Assembly: GCF_018687715.1 (NCBI RefSeq)
Contig: NC_056758.1
Span: forward strand, 10,977,501 to 11,041,500
From: Carya illinoinensis
Lineage: Eukaryota; Streptophyta; Magnoliopsida; Fagales; Juglandaceae
DNA: 64,000 nt
Direction: 5' to 3'
The notes under the pieces are model-generated. The model did no database searches, was not told the DNA's origin, and saw only the letters and a program-made list of their open reading frames with translations. A program made the translations under genes and the position numbers. Position 1 is the stretch's first letter, and each line of letters begins with the position of its first letter. Below are positions 48,916 to 61,850 of this stretch, piece after piece.

Positions 48916-49696
48916 ATTCAACCCAGCTCCTAGACGACGTTCGCAGGACTTCTATAGGGTCAATGAAGAAGGAAAAAAAATAAAAACCAAAAAGAAAAGG
49001 GAAATAATTCGCATTTGGCATCGGCCAAGTTTGTTAAGAAAAATAGAGTAACGATGATGGGGCCCAATGCCATGGGCCGGGGCTATAGCTAATAGATATG
49101 AAGAGCCCTGAACATTTGATTTTACTTAAAAGAAAAATATAGTTATAAATATAATTATGTATTAATCTATACATCAATATGATGTGATTGATCAAAAAAT
49201 AAATTTTATTAAAAATAATGTTAATTTAAATTTCAAGTATGAATAAATCAATATTAATACATAGATTAGTACGCGACTGCGCTTATATATAGTAAAACTC
49301 TTTCACTTAAGAGGCAGGCTGCAGCTAGCTGTAGCTACGTACTCACGTATGCATATCTATACGTTATCTTATTTTTCATATGATTTATGTTTACCTATAT
49401 TGTAAGCTTACTTTATCATGTTATATTGATAAAACTTTTTAAAAATAAAAATGCTACGAAAAAAATTCTCAATCGATATGACTTGTTATGATACATTAAA
49501 TTAAAAACTGTATTTTTACTGTAAAATTCATATCTGTTTGTAAATTTTACATTTGTGACGTCTTCTTGTTTAAAAATATTTAATAAATAATGTCACCTTA
49601 ACATAGAATAGTAGTAAAATCAAGTTGTATTATATAGCATTTTATTTTTTATATATTAGCTTCGTGTCGTTGTTGACAATAATATATATCATGATA

Positions 49697-49990
49697 TCAT
49701 CTGCTTCTTAGTGAAGTTTTCGGCTTCATCAAACGGAACTTGCATGCATCTGTGTGGGAAGAGGCTCTTCCAAAAAGAATTAAATCATCCAGAAATAAAA
49801 GTTGTGAAAGAAGATGATATCTTTCGTTAATGTTAAATGCGTTTAAGGTTTCCATGGAGTGCTCCTCTCCACGATTTGTAGAAGAAGCTCGTAAACCCAA
49901 ATGGATCAAGAGATTTTGAGGATGGGGTTTGCTTGAGTGTGGATAATATTCCCTCTTCCACTTTATTATCCGAAGAAGAAATTCTATCAT
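49697..49990 (-). pseudogene. Short LINE reverse-transcriptase remnant
   Basis: The minus-strand frame contains LLSQLLFLDDLILFGRASSH, resembling the LINE RT catalytic box (HLLFADDLILFG) with Ala changed to Leu. No other RT motif is preserved, so this is a small fragment. Confidence 0.4.
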
Positions 49991-50079
49991 TTTCTAGTAG
50001 CAGGGAAAATAATTAATTACAGGTGGTTCTCTAAAAGTGGTCGAGAAAAATATCTTGGATAATGTTCGATTCTATTTTT

Positions 50080-50241
50080 AAAGAGTTCTGTTATATACAG
50101 TCATTTTTATATATTTTTTATATATTTAAGTTGTGTGATTAGTCAAATCAATTATTTTATATTAAAAAAATATGAGACAATCAATTATATTAATAGAGTG
50201 TTTAAAAAGTACGTAAAAATGACTGTTCATAAAATTTTTAA
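50080..50241. repeat. MITE, family A
   Basis: The left arm GTTATATACAGTCATTTTTA pairs with the right arm AAAAATGACTGTTCATAAAA. The centre contains CAATCAATTATATTAATAGA, as in 22518-22632. Flanking AAGAGTT matches the copy at 23303. Confidence 0.65.
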
Positions 50242-53200
50242 TCTTTTAAACTTTCATGGACATTCTTCTTCTTGTTCTTCGCATTGTTGTTGTCATATGG
50301 AAGAATTTTGAGTTAACATCGTTGGTGCTATTGAAGTCTTGATTTCTGGCGCCAAAATACTCATTTATCTACTTTCTATTAAATCTCTAATCTATTAAAA
50401 TAACTTTTCTTTATTCTTTAGCATTATAATTTTTTAACTTATTTATTCACTTTTTCTTAGCTGCTCAATTATTTGTTGCCCCTATTTTTTCAACTTTTCA
50501 ACATTTTTTTTTAAATTACTTATGTCGGCAATGTTTTCAAAATCATAACTTTTATAATGGTAATATTTTTTTAAAAAAGAATTATGGTTTATCAAATAGT
50601 CAAATTTTAGAAAAAAAAAATTCATATTGTCTCAATAGTGACATTTTTGTAAAATTACGACTATAACAAATAGAGTTATTTTACTTAGCAACCCTACACC
50701 ATACATCTGTTGAGTATAAGAAGTTTTTTACTTTTTTTTCTTAACATGTGTGTGGTGTAAGACTGCTGAATAAAACTTTTCATAACAAATTTGAGTACAA
50801 GAAAAGGTACAAATAGTAGGAGGAAGAGTATATTTTTTGGTCAAATAAAAAATTTATACAAAATAATTTAGGAATCTACAATAGATTTGGGGATCTACTA
50901 TTAAAATGTCAAATTCTTTCCCTATAATGATCAGTTCAATGTGGGCATTTTTTTTTGCCAAAAGTTAAAGTTATCTTCCTAAATTTTGGTCAATGAGCTG
51001 TGATACACAACCTCATATGAGTGCTTCCCTTTGATTCCCAACTTGAAATGTGAGCCCTTCGGATGGGGCAAGTTGTCCTGATGCACGTAGATCAATGAAT
51101 TTTGTATCTTTCTTGGAGATTTCTCGTCTCTTGGCCCACTATAACATACATGGCTTTTTCCGGTGGTGAAAATCGCTGCAATAAATACCAAACGTCATCA
51201 CAAATGACTACTTCTGTCCACTTCTTGTTGGCACTAGGTGGGCACAAATAATGCATTTCAAAAGGTATGTTGCAGCGAAACTAGGTCCGATTGCAAGTAT
51301 GTAGTTCAATTGTGACGGTATTTTTTTACACAAATGTGTGAATCTTTTGCCCGAATGAGCAGAGGAGATGGTAGGAAAGAATTACTTTTTTAATTAGATA
51401 GTAGTGCTACAAATTTAACATATTGCTAATTTGATGTAAAAGAAGTCTTGTTTTTGGTGCCTTTTTTGTGTCGCAAATAGTTTTATTGCCACAAATGATT
51501 TTGTGTTTGTGGCACTATACATCTTGTTGCAAATGCCAGTAAATCTCCACAAAAGAAATTATTACGTCCATGTGTTGGCATTGCAAATACAATCTTGGTG
51601 GGAAAAATGGTTACACTTTTTTGGCTGCTTTAATTCCGCCGCAAATGCTAGTCCTCGCACAATAGGGTGCGATAACAAATTAAAGGACTTGCACTCTTTA
51701 TCGATGTTGTAATGGTTAGGAAAAATATGGAAAATAAATTATTTGTTATGGCCAAAAATAGTTTCCACCAATGTTTCAGCATTATTCTCAAATTGACAAT
51801 AAAAAAATTCAGCTATTAGTAACATTCTACTGTTGAACAAAACTGACAGATTGACCAATTTTTTATTATTATTATTTTTTTATTATTTTTTATTTTTAAG
51901 AATGGCAATATTACTTATACCCCCGTGGCCACTTACCAATCACATATAGATCTTGAAAAAAATATATAAATATTTACACAGATCTCATATCAAAGTTTAA
52001 TACTATCATTTAGAGGCCAAGCATATATGCACAAATCCTATATGAGAATACAAGGTTTTGAAGTGTCATTGCACCAATAGTATCAGACCACATGCCCTAA
52101 CTGTACCAAAATCCATAAATGGTGCAATATGCAAGACATCATGAGTGTCAATCAACCATGGTGCAACCTATATATGTATATGTGTGTGTGTGTGTGTGGC
52201 AGACAACATTTATATGGTGTGTTTTAGCACACAATTATAGTATCATTTGAGTCATTTCTTTAATGAAGCATCGTTGGATTTCTTCCCCAACCTTGGATGC
52301 TTGAGCCCTTCTTCATCACAAAATTAGCTCTCAAGTTCCATTTTCCTTCATCCCAGTGTTTTAACAATTAAATAACCCATGTCATCGATATAAAGGAATG
52401 AAAGACTAGAAAGAACCACCGTATTGATGTTTAACTTAAATCCTATATATATGCATAAATGCAAAGCATGTCTATCTAGATCAACACCTAATTCTTTATA
52501 TATATGTTACAAACATATTTTAACATATATAATATGTGTGTGTCAACTATGTAATGGTGGCACAACAACAACCAACTCGAAGTTTACATTTTAAACTTGT
52601 GTGGCATCCGAACAACCAAAATGTAGGTTCCCATTGCAACAATACTATCCTTCTTGGGTGTCCCACAGGTAAGTGTTGATAGCTCAGTTACCCATTTCAA
52701 CCAACACCAACATAGAATTTCACATATTAGTACACCGACCACTCAGATCAAACATTGCCCTCCCTTTAACCAAGTTGTATCACCTCACCTATGCCACACA
52801 CCAAAAACTGTTAACAACTACTTATCAACTTTCAAGATCCTAAGCACCCAATCAACACTTCAGAAACCCACTCTCAAGTTGTCTCCGACCAGCTTCCAAA
52901 AGGGCTGCCACAAAGCTCTTAGTTAGCTCCATAAATCTCTCAAGGAGACCCTCTTTGAGATTGTTGAAGTGACATTGAGTATGTCATAAATTTACTGAAC
53001 TCAACTTTCTTCGACAAAATTTTCCACACATTTGACTTTAATTCCTCATGGAGGTCCTTCTAATGCTGCCCATCCTATGATTCCCCCTAGCATCAACACT
53101 ACAATGCAAAGTTCCTAATTATTTTGGCATCATCATCTTGCCCAATCCTCTGGCATATTACGATCTATGGCTAAGAACCTCCCTAAAGACTACCGTCACT

Positions 53201-53560
53201 GCCTCCTTAGTTTGATTCTAGGGTTCCATTGCATTCAGTCTTCTCATCGTTTGGTTCTTCAATAATAATAAACAAATATGTTATTAATCATGAAGTGGTG
53301 ATAATGCTATGAAAGATAAGCATGACTCAATTAATTACAAGTATAAAAATTATAAGCTTCCCTAGTTTAATTTTACTCACATAAAGATCTTCCATAATGT
53401 TTATCACAAACTTGTTTTTCTTCTTTGACCATCGGGACTCTCTAAATAATTCAACTAGGTTTCTTACTTTACTCGCAACTAAGAGTGCTAATATGTATGC
53501 GGAGAATATGATATTATTTTCTCATACCAGTCATTGAACAATCACATAAGTGTTATCTTC
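50242..53560. other. Unassigned, mostly AT-rich DNA
   Basis: No gene is supported. The stretch 50960-51710 has several GCAAAT/TTGCCAC-type words and a small palindrome (TGCCACAAA...TTTGTGGCA near 51488-51516). These recall CACTA subterminal regions but lack a recognisable CACTA terminus. A (TG)n run lies near 52180-52197. The frame at 52654-52926 matches no family. Confidence 0.4.
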
Positions 53561-53579
53561 TCTTCTAGTGGTCGAGCAA

Positions 53580-54728
53580 AAGACTTCCTCCCAACTGTGT
53601 GATTAGTTTGTTATTGTTCCCTATTAACCTAGTTTTGCAATGACAATGCCTGGTGGAGAATAAACATGCAACACCAAAAACCACATTCAATGACAAAAGG
53701 ATTTTTGGTAACTTAAGGTCAACTTGCAGGAGTATTTATTAGCAATAATTTCAAAAGATGCCCTGTTAAGACATCATCATTACCTTGAACTCCTTTCTCC
53801 CCCTTATCATGCATAACTTTCTCAAGACCGCTTGATCTACCAACAAGGTTCCTCTTGCCAATGCTCCTTTATGAGTTTCATACCCACTTTAGATTTTATG
53901 TAGTTCATATCAGAAGGAATTGAGTCGCTTTCATACTTCGTTTGTAATGGTCTTGCAATGGTTCTTCTTTTCCCATTGTATGATAAAATTAGCCTAAATG
54001 TATGGATTAAAAAAAAGGAATAATGAGATTTCTAATGAAATAGTAGATATGTATCCAATTAGCATGAAATTCATTTTTCTTACTCGAATGCAACTACACA
54101 GCTCCTCTTTTTGATTATTGGGCACATCATTTCAATGATTGCAACTCATGTCAATATGATGTTTCATTGTCTATGTGACCCTTCCAACAAATATACTCGC
54201 ATTCTCGCATGAGACCTTTGTATCCCCATCCTTGATAACCAAAGGAATCGGTCCAATCTTTCAAAGATTGTCACGACCATGTTTCTTACTCACGGATACT
54301 AAAAGTTCCATCTCACAATAAATATTTCAATACTATATATTGTGTCCAAAAACAATAGCACACCATATAGCATATTGAATGATAGGTAAACAAAATTCCT
54401 TAAATATCAGCGGATATGTTTTTTAGAAGTATGACACCATCGTATCGTTACACCTGTTCTCTACCATTGAATTTGGAAACTCAATTTCAAGTATCACATC
54501 TGGAGGTTTAGTTGAGTCATTGGATGAAGAGTCAGTGTTGTCTCTTAGTCTCCCTCCATTTAGTGGTTGTGATTGCAAGTCTTGTCTACTTAATGAAGGT
54601 CCAAACCTCCTAAAGCCTCCACCTTGTCCACATACTTTTTCTCTTATAGTTCGGGCCATTGTCTCACAAACTAGTTGGGTGGTGTGTGTCTGAGCTTCAT
54701 TAAGGTTGTGTTTGGAAGATGAACCCAA
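53580..54728 (-). pseudogene. Ptta/En/Spm-type plant transposase remnant
   Basis: The minus strand encodes GPIPLVIKDGDTKVSCENAS (near 54250), then HIDMSCNH*NDVPNNQKEEL, then KKNHCKTITNEV*KRLNSF (near 53940) and YETHKGALARGTLLVDQAVL. This is the order of the plant Ptta/En/Spm transposase family associated with CACTA elements. Several stops interrupt it. The first open frame (54423-54728) begins inside a MITE, so the original N-terminus has been replaced or lost. Confidence 0.7.
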
Positions 54729-54914
54729 CTCAATTTATGTCAAATCATCTCAAACTAATCATTTATGAGACCAACTACTTTTTCAATTTTTCATAAAAAA
54801 TTTAAACCCATCTCAACTTATTTCATACATTTCAACTTAAAAAGTTAAACTCATCTCAATGGGACCCATAAAATATTATTATTTACAACTCAACTCATCT
54901 TAACATCCAAACGT
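54706..54914. repeat. MITE, family B, with clear inverted ends
   Basis: The left end TGTTTGGAAGATGAACCC and the right end (complement CGTTTGGATGTTAAGATGAG) are inverted repeats. The interior is rich in CTCAACT/CATCTCAA words. It overlaps the start of the Ptta/En/Spm-type frame. Confidence 0.7.
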
Positions 54915-55247
54915 AGACTTAGGACTGAGGATTAGAGCGATATTGAAAACATAATCTCTGAAGGTGCAATCTCCAGTCAACATATGGCACCATATGTCGA
55001 TCATGAATGCTTCATTTAGTATCCTTTTCTGTGAAGACATATATTATCATCCATCCATAGCTATGTAGTTTAATGGAGATCAGTAGGGACCCACCCCCAC
55101 CACGCCCCTGCCATCCCGCCCCACCCCTACTCATAAGGAGAAATCCCTGCAGGGGTAAGGGTTGGCTAAACAGAGTGGGGCCTAGCCCTAGCTGGAATAT
55201 ATATTCATACATATTTATAAATATATGTTATTAATTTTTTTAGAATT

Positions 55248-55408
55248 GTATTGCCTTGGCCTCCTCCTATATACCTCCTTTATATAGGAGGTGGAAGCAA
55301 TACAAGTCTTACTTAAGTACTGTGACACTAACTAATGTGAATAGTGTATATGAGTAGTGAGTCTCACATTGCTTAAGTAAGACTCTTGTATTGCCTTGGT
55401 CTCTTATA
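55248..55408. repeat. Small foldback repeat
   Basis: GCAATACAAGTCTTACTTAA near 55289 is inverted as CTTAAGTAAGACTCTTGTAT near 55372. Inside the left part is another palindrome (CCTCC...GGAGG around TATATA). It may be LTR-derived. Confidence 0.5.
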
Positions 55409-55436
55409 TAAATACCATATTAGGTTGCAATAACCA

Positions 55437-55818
55437 TTGTTGTGAATACCGTACCGGCCATTGGTCCGGTACAGATATTTTACCTATTTCCTACCAGTCC
55501 AAATACCGGCCGTACCGGCTGATATTTCGGTTTGTACTGGCTCGTACCGGCCAGTATTTTGACCTGTGCATTTTCTTTTTCATTTATTCAAACTACAAGC
55601 TTATTTTTACTCACAATTCAGACCAAACTATTTATAATTTATATATATTTATGTATAATTTATTCATATATAGACTATTATTTTGGAATATAATTTATAT
55701 ATATATTTATATATATAATGTATTCATATATTGATTATCCCGAAACAATACACGAAACGATACCAGTATTGAAATATTTTATTTCAGTGCCTTGATCGGT
55801 ATGGTATTCAAAACATTG
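55437..55818 (-). repeat. MITE-like repeat, family C, copy 2 (inverted relative to copy 1)
   Basis: Begins TGTGAATACCGTACCGGCC and ends CGGTATGGTATTCAAAAC. Read on the minus strand it matches 29135-29523, including CAATTCAGACCAA (plus orientation here) and the AT-rich core. Its CCGGTAC motifs are better preserved than in copy 1. Confidence 0.75.
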
Positions 55819-57885
55819 ACAATAACATACACATTATATACAATAAAAAATTTAATAACTATGTTATTATTTTTTAAATTATAGTTATATTTACACATTT
55901 AAATTTACAAATTGTGTGATAGTTTGGGTCTAGAAATATGGTTTTGGTCACTTTTGGACTTAGAAACAGTTTTTAGGCCCAATAGGCCATAGGTACTGTT
56001 CCAATTTGGGGGGGGGGGGGGTTATGGTGGATGAGGTGTCCACCCCCACCCTTGCCCTACCCTCTGCCCATCAGCAAGTACGCCTTAAATTGGTCTTTGA
56101 CACCAGTTGTGAGGGCCTCGCCAGTGCAAGGAGATCGATCACCAATAGAGTTGAGTGGAAACAAAGATGAGGGACACTCTATTGGCATGGATAGGAGAAC
56201 AACTGTGAGTGCCTTAAAGTGTAGCTAGTCCAATACTTGGGTGAGCTAGAAAATCGTCTATTATGAAGGCAAGAATAAGGAGCTGAAGAGGCTAGTGGCT
56301 CTGATAAGATAAGAGCTGCCCACCTAAGACGAGCAACATTCAAAGATAGACTGCGTTAGATATGAAACCTTTCCAAAATTACACAGAAATTACTCAAAAG
56401 AGTGGTAGTGTCGTATACAGAAGCCTCCACCCCATATGAAGGATCACATCTATAGTGGGCCTATTGAATGATTACGACACGAGAAGTCATATTTTCTGAA
56501 CCCAGAGGTATGGCTCGATGCTACGTGGAAGACCCTCATTCAAAGAAGAACGGAGGTGTTGCCAGGTCGTAGAGAAATGCAGACCATGCCTTGGCTGTTT
56601 TTCTTTGTCATCCTGAAAATCGATAGTCGAGGCCAAAGGACTCCTATTCAAGCATACCTGGAGTTAGAAATATGACAAAAGAGCTTTTAATAATCCCACT
56701 GTATAAAAGGGATTGGACATGAGACAAAATCTCACTTTTGATATTCTAAACACTTAAGATTTTGTGGAGATGAATTTTGAGAATTAGGAGGCAAGGAAGG
56801 AGTAACAAATAGAATTAGCGAACCCGACCATGTGTGGTAGGTTAGCTTTTAAGATAATACTAGGAAATGTGGGGGTAAATCTTGTATATAAAAGGCATTT
56901 GCATATTCTGTAACCTTCCCATTTCTGTACATAAATAAATTTTGTTTCTAATCATTATGTTTATCTTATCATTTCCTCTTTTTGAGATTTTGAATGTGTT
57001 TACTTTTTTCATTGAACTATGATCCCAGTGTGAGTATCTCTATCTCTATGTAAGTTTACTTTGCTTTAATAGTCATGGGATCGGACGGAGTTCCATGGAC
57101 CATTCATGTAAGGTATCGCCACAAGCTTCAAACGGGCAAAGGGAATCCCCATGAGGGATTGGGTTGGGGTGGTTTCGTGCTTGGCCTCGCCTGATAGTCG
57201 GGATGTAAAATCTCCTGGCGTATCATGGGATTATGGTTTCCCAGTACAACATGCAATCTTTGTGTGAGAGTCAACCTGTGTTGGGGTCTAGGCAAGTTAA
57301 CTTGCACCAAGTTGGGAGGGTAGAAGGGATTTCTCTCGGTCCGACGATGGAGCTACTCATCCTCATGTTTGCCTATTAGGCGACGAATGTCTATGTGATG
57401 ATAATTGTGCCTCTGCAATCGATATAATGTAGTGGATTTGACCTATTGGAGCGAAAGGTGATTCGTTGTCGTGCTTATATATGCGCATTTCACTAAGAGA
57501 GTGATTCCTCACCATATGTATGTGTGTCTTTTCTTATGTACATGAAATTGATCATTGCACATTGAGAAACATTATCTCTCATTAGCAGTTTTTGTCATAG
57601 TTGTCTGACCTATCTATGGTTTCATTCTTGAAACTAGGAGAGGGTAGTTGGGCCATGTCGCACCATCGCCTGGGTAACGCGATGGCCCTATCTGCTGAAT
57701 GCGGGTTGGCCTGGATGCAGGTGATAGGGCAACCTGCCTAAATCTGAGAACCACTCCGGGTGCATGGGAGGAATCGAGCTTGGCCCCGGTCCAAATATTT
57801 AATATATATATAAACTTATACACTTAACAAAATGATGCCATTTTGTTTAATGCGTAAATTCTCCCCTTCTCGACTCTCATCTCTT

Positions 57886-57887
<2 letters not shown>
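55819..57887. other. Unassigned, probably retroelement-derived DNA
   Basis: Holds a poly(G) run of 14 at 56008-56021 and LTR-like wording with AAATAAATTTTG near 56930. GC-rich DNA at 57640-57790 may be the left end of the hAT element that follows. No frame has a recognisable domain. Confidence 0.35.

Positions 57888-57951
<64 letters not shown>
57888..57951 (+). repeat. (CT)n microsatellite
   Basis: A CT run of about 64 bp upstream of the decayed hAT transposase, possibly part of its leader. Confidence 0.95.
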
Positions 57952-57956
<5 letters not shown>

Positions 57957-58479
57957 TCGTTGTTGTCGTGTGTCTCTCTTATGTCTTCATCTTGTAAGTA
58001 TCCTGAGGACCCTAAATTAATTTTTAGTTCAGATTGGACTATAGAGGATGGGATTCATGAATGGATTTGGAGGGTGAATTGTGATTTGTGTGTTGTGGAG
58101 ATATTTGTTTAAATTTGTGAAGATGTTTGGTGGAATTTGTGATGTAAAATTGTAAATCTGATTGAAACCCTAAACTAAATTAGAGGTTTCAAAATTGAAA
58201 CCGTAAACTATAATTTAATTTAGCAATCTGTTTTGGGGTTTCCATATTGAAACTCCCAAATTTAATTTAGTTGTTTCAATATTGAAACCCCAAAATATAT
58301 TGGGATTTCAAATTTTTAATATTCAAATCCCTTGATGTTGATGATTGTATGTATGATTTTATGAAATTGTATTGTGATTTTTGTATCATGCCATCATGTG
58401 TGCCAAGTTTTTGTTAGTCAATAGGAATAGATAGTGAGGCAAATTCAACCACTAACCTTTGTGCTAGTTCTCCTAACCC

Positions 58480-61400
58480 TACCGACCCCGTACTACTACC
58501 CCTACCCTTGACCCTACACCCTTGGGTCCACCAAGCAAGAGTTGTTTCCATTGTGTGGTCTCACTTTATCAAAATATAGGGTGGTGGGTGACCCTAATAA
58601 CCCTCAAGCTAAGTATAATAACTTTGGCAAAATATATGAATGTCACTATAGGAAACATGGTACATTCTAATTGAAGGTCCGCTTAGAAGAACAATGCAAA
58701 AAGAGTCTAATTAAATGTTCTTTACAGGAAAAGAGTCAATTTAGGCTTGAGATTGAACTTAAAAAAAGATTGAACTTTAAAAAAAAAATGGCCAATGGGA
58801 GTAGTGGAATCAACATTGAAGGGATATACTAAGTATGATTTGGAGGAGTCTAGGAGATACATAACTCATATGGTGGTAGAAGATGAGCCACCCTTTGATT
58901 TGTGGAGGGTAAAGAGTTCCAAGCATACTCTAAGTACTTGGAGCCTAGATTTAACATTCCTTCTTGCCATACAGTGGCAAAGGATACTATGAAACTATAC
59001 AATAGACATAGAGAATAGTTGAAAAACCAATTGAGGGGTCAAAGAGTTTGCCTCAAAACCAATGCATGGACATCAATCCAAAATTTTAAATTTCCGTTTT
59101 TGACAAAACATTTTGTAGATTTCAATTGAAAATTAAATAAATATTTTTTTTTCAAATTTTGTCAAATTGCCAATCACAATGGTGACACCATTGGGAAGAC
59201 CTTGGAGGCCATGATAGATAAGTGGGGGTTGGAGTGGGTTGTGACAGAAATGGTTGGGAATGCCTCTTCTAACAATACTAATTTGGGATATCTTAAGAAT
59301 AAGTTTAGAGAGAACAATAAAACAATTATGGGTAGTGATTGTCTACATATGAGATATGCTGCACATATTCTGAATTTTCTTATGACTGACGGTTTGAAAG
59401 ATGTGCATGATTCGTTTACAAGGGTTTGTGAAATTCTCACTGGCACAGCTTAATAAATTCAAAGTTGCTTTAAGGGTTGCAGGTATTGAATGTAAGAAGG
59501 AGTTGTGTATTGATGTTTTCATAGAGTGGAACTCAACTTTCTTGATGTTTGAGACAATTTAAGAGTTTAAGAAGGCCTTTTAAATTATTGGGTTAGGAGG
59601 ACATATAATATGTCAACCATTTTAGTGATGTAGGAGGATTGAGCAAGCCTAATGATTATGATTTGTGGTTGTTGGGATTTTTGTAGAATTTTTGAGACTT
59701 TTCTGCGAGGCCACAACCTTAATTTTTGGTTCTTTGTAAATTACATCTAATGAATTTTGTCAGAAGTATGTTAGGTAAAAGAGCAATTGGATGAAATGTG
59801 TGAGACGAATCAAACATGGTTGCGGGAATTGGCAATGACCATGTAGGCTAAGTATAATAAGTATTGGGATGTAACACCTCGCTCCTCACAATTAAAGAAA
59901 TACGTCAGCTTTTTAGAAAATCATGGGATTTGAAGTGCTACTACTGAACTTGACTTAAAAATATATTATTATTTTTATTCTGAAGATAGCACTAAGTACA
60001 AAATTGCTTATAGAAAATAGAGTCGTGAACTTGACTATAAATATTTTCTTATAATTGTGCCAGATACAAAGATTCTATAAAATCTTTGCTTATAAAAAAA
60101 AAAAATACTAAGATCATAAGAGGGAGAACATAGAAGAATTTATTAAAATTTATCAAAATCTGTGCTATAAAAATCATAACTTAAAATCTCTATACATGAT
60201 CTAGGCCACTGTCACGCTTCCTTAAACTAAGTCTCGTCCTGTAACTCTATCTTCATAAATATTATAACCTGAGTTAGTTTAAAAAAAAAATGAGTCGATG
60301 ACTCAATAAGAAAGTTATTATAACGTAAACATACTTAACATATTGTCTCCATAAAATATTTCATGCTAAGAATTAAAATTATGAATAATCATATTGATAC
60401 TTATGTTATGCATGACTGATTTATCTGAATTAGCTGGCTGATTTGACTGGTCAACACACTTAATTCTGTGTGTAAGGTTGTGGACGACCCCACATCCGCA
60501 ATCATAAGGAGAGTCACTGATAGTATTTTGGCATACTATGGTGGACCATGCTTAAGTTCGTGGCTTGCACCTCCACCCTAAAACTATATTGGTACTACGC
60601 ATATGACTGGTCATCTAATTAAACTATTCTGGTCTTACTTTATACTTGATCTTATGAAAATTTACATGTCTTATGTAATGCGATATGCATAATACATACA
60701 TAATTATAATATGTGGAATGAAATATAATGAATGACGTGTTTGCAAATATCATACATGCGTGGTACACGAACATTGACTTCCAAAGAACTAGCTTTAATA
60801 ACAATATATATACCTAGCTAACATATGCTAATTCTAATTTATTATCAATTTAATTACTTTGTATTATTGCTTCCTAAAATTGCCGATATAAAGTCGATCA
60901 AGGTGCGATGGAGGGACGACGGTGGTTGCAATTAGGAGGGAGGAAGAGATGATGGTGGCCTTGCCTTGTTTCATGGTGGGGGAGATGAGGCTATGATATG
61001 CTGAAGGTAAAAAGAAAGCTATAAACAAAAAAGCCTAGACTTGAAGAGGTAGGTCCACATATAGTGCAGGGGAATCTATTTATAAGATGGTAAGGGTTGG
61101 GTTTAGAAAGTTTAAGGTGAAGAAGATTCTAGAGTTGTAATCCTAGTGTTTTTTAAATTAAAGAGATTCTCCAGTAGTTCATTTAGGATTGAGGGTAACT
61201 GAGGCGGTGTAGGGAACTTTAATCATGATGATTTTAAATTGAAATAAATTTCTAATGACCGATCTTTAAATTTTAAAGGGAGTCTAACTCATTTAATAAA
61301 TAATAAATGAGATTTTATTGACCCTAATTAAAACTCTTAATCAACCTCAATAGTTTATTTCTCATTGGCTTATCCAATATGGTTGACCCTCAGTACAAAA

Positions 61401-61850
61401 TTGATGACATGGTGTATAGATTAACATTGGTGAATAGGAAGGCATGGGCGGATGATATTGCGGTAGAGGTTGGGGCAGGTTGTGGAGCTTCATTGGCCTT
61501 CAGACATAGTTAGAGTTAGATAGATACTTGACAGTAGAGATGTACCCATTCACATAGGAGTTTGATATATTGTTTTGGTGGAAAGTCAATGTCGTCAAGT
61601 ATCTCATCCTTAGAGAAATAGCTCGTAGTATTTTGATCATCCCTATTATCATAGTAGCCTCAGAGTTGGCTTTTAGCACTAGGAGACACATATTGGATCT
61701 GTTTTGGAGTTCACTGTCTCCTATTATTGTGGAGGCATTGATTTGTACACAAAATTAGATAAAAGGTGAGCCAATTCATATTCTGGTTGTGGTAGATTTT
61801 GTGGAGAATGAGGAAGAGATGGGTGGTTCACAGCCTGTGGCCGGTAATTG
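58480..61850 (+). pseudogene. hAT (RICESLEEPER-like) transposase, decayed and split by an insertion
   Basis: A BED-finger region is recognisable in mixed frames from about 58550 (VWSHFIK, HYRKHGTF, EEQCKKSLIKCSLQ). The catalytic-core section runs 59180-59453 (TIGKTLEAMIDKWGLEW, VGNASSNNTNLGYLKNKF, CLHMRYAAHILNFLMTDGLK). A further part ends QLDEMCETNQTWLRELAMTM, stop, AKYNKYWD at 59869. The protein appears to resume near 61375 (VDPQYK) and then gives the C-terminal dimerisation domain at 61560-61758 (EFDILFWWKVNVVKYLILRE, IPIIIVASELAFSTRR, LSPIIVEALICTQN). Stops and shifts are common. It is on the opposite strand to the hAT element at the left edge and shares its architecture. Confidence 0.85.
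59870..61374. mobile_element. Insertion, LTR-like, inside the hAT transposase
   Basis: It begins TGTAACACCTCGCTCC exactly after the hAT codons for KYWD, a typical LTR start. It contains no gag or pol frame. The right border is inferred from where hAT similarity returns (near 61375). No CA terminus or target duplication was found there, so the right end may be degraded. Confidence 0.5.

Noticed and set aside
50960..51710. CACTA terminal region
   Set aside because: GCAAAT-type words are suggestive, but no CACTA terminus or 3-bp duplication was found.
52654..52926. 90-codon open frame
   Set aside because: No family resemblance, and it lies in transposon-rich DNA.
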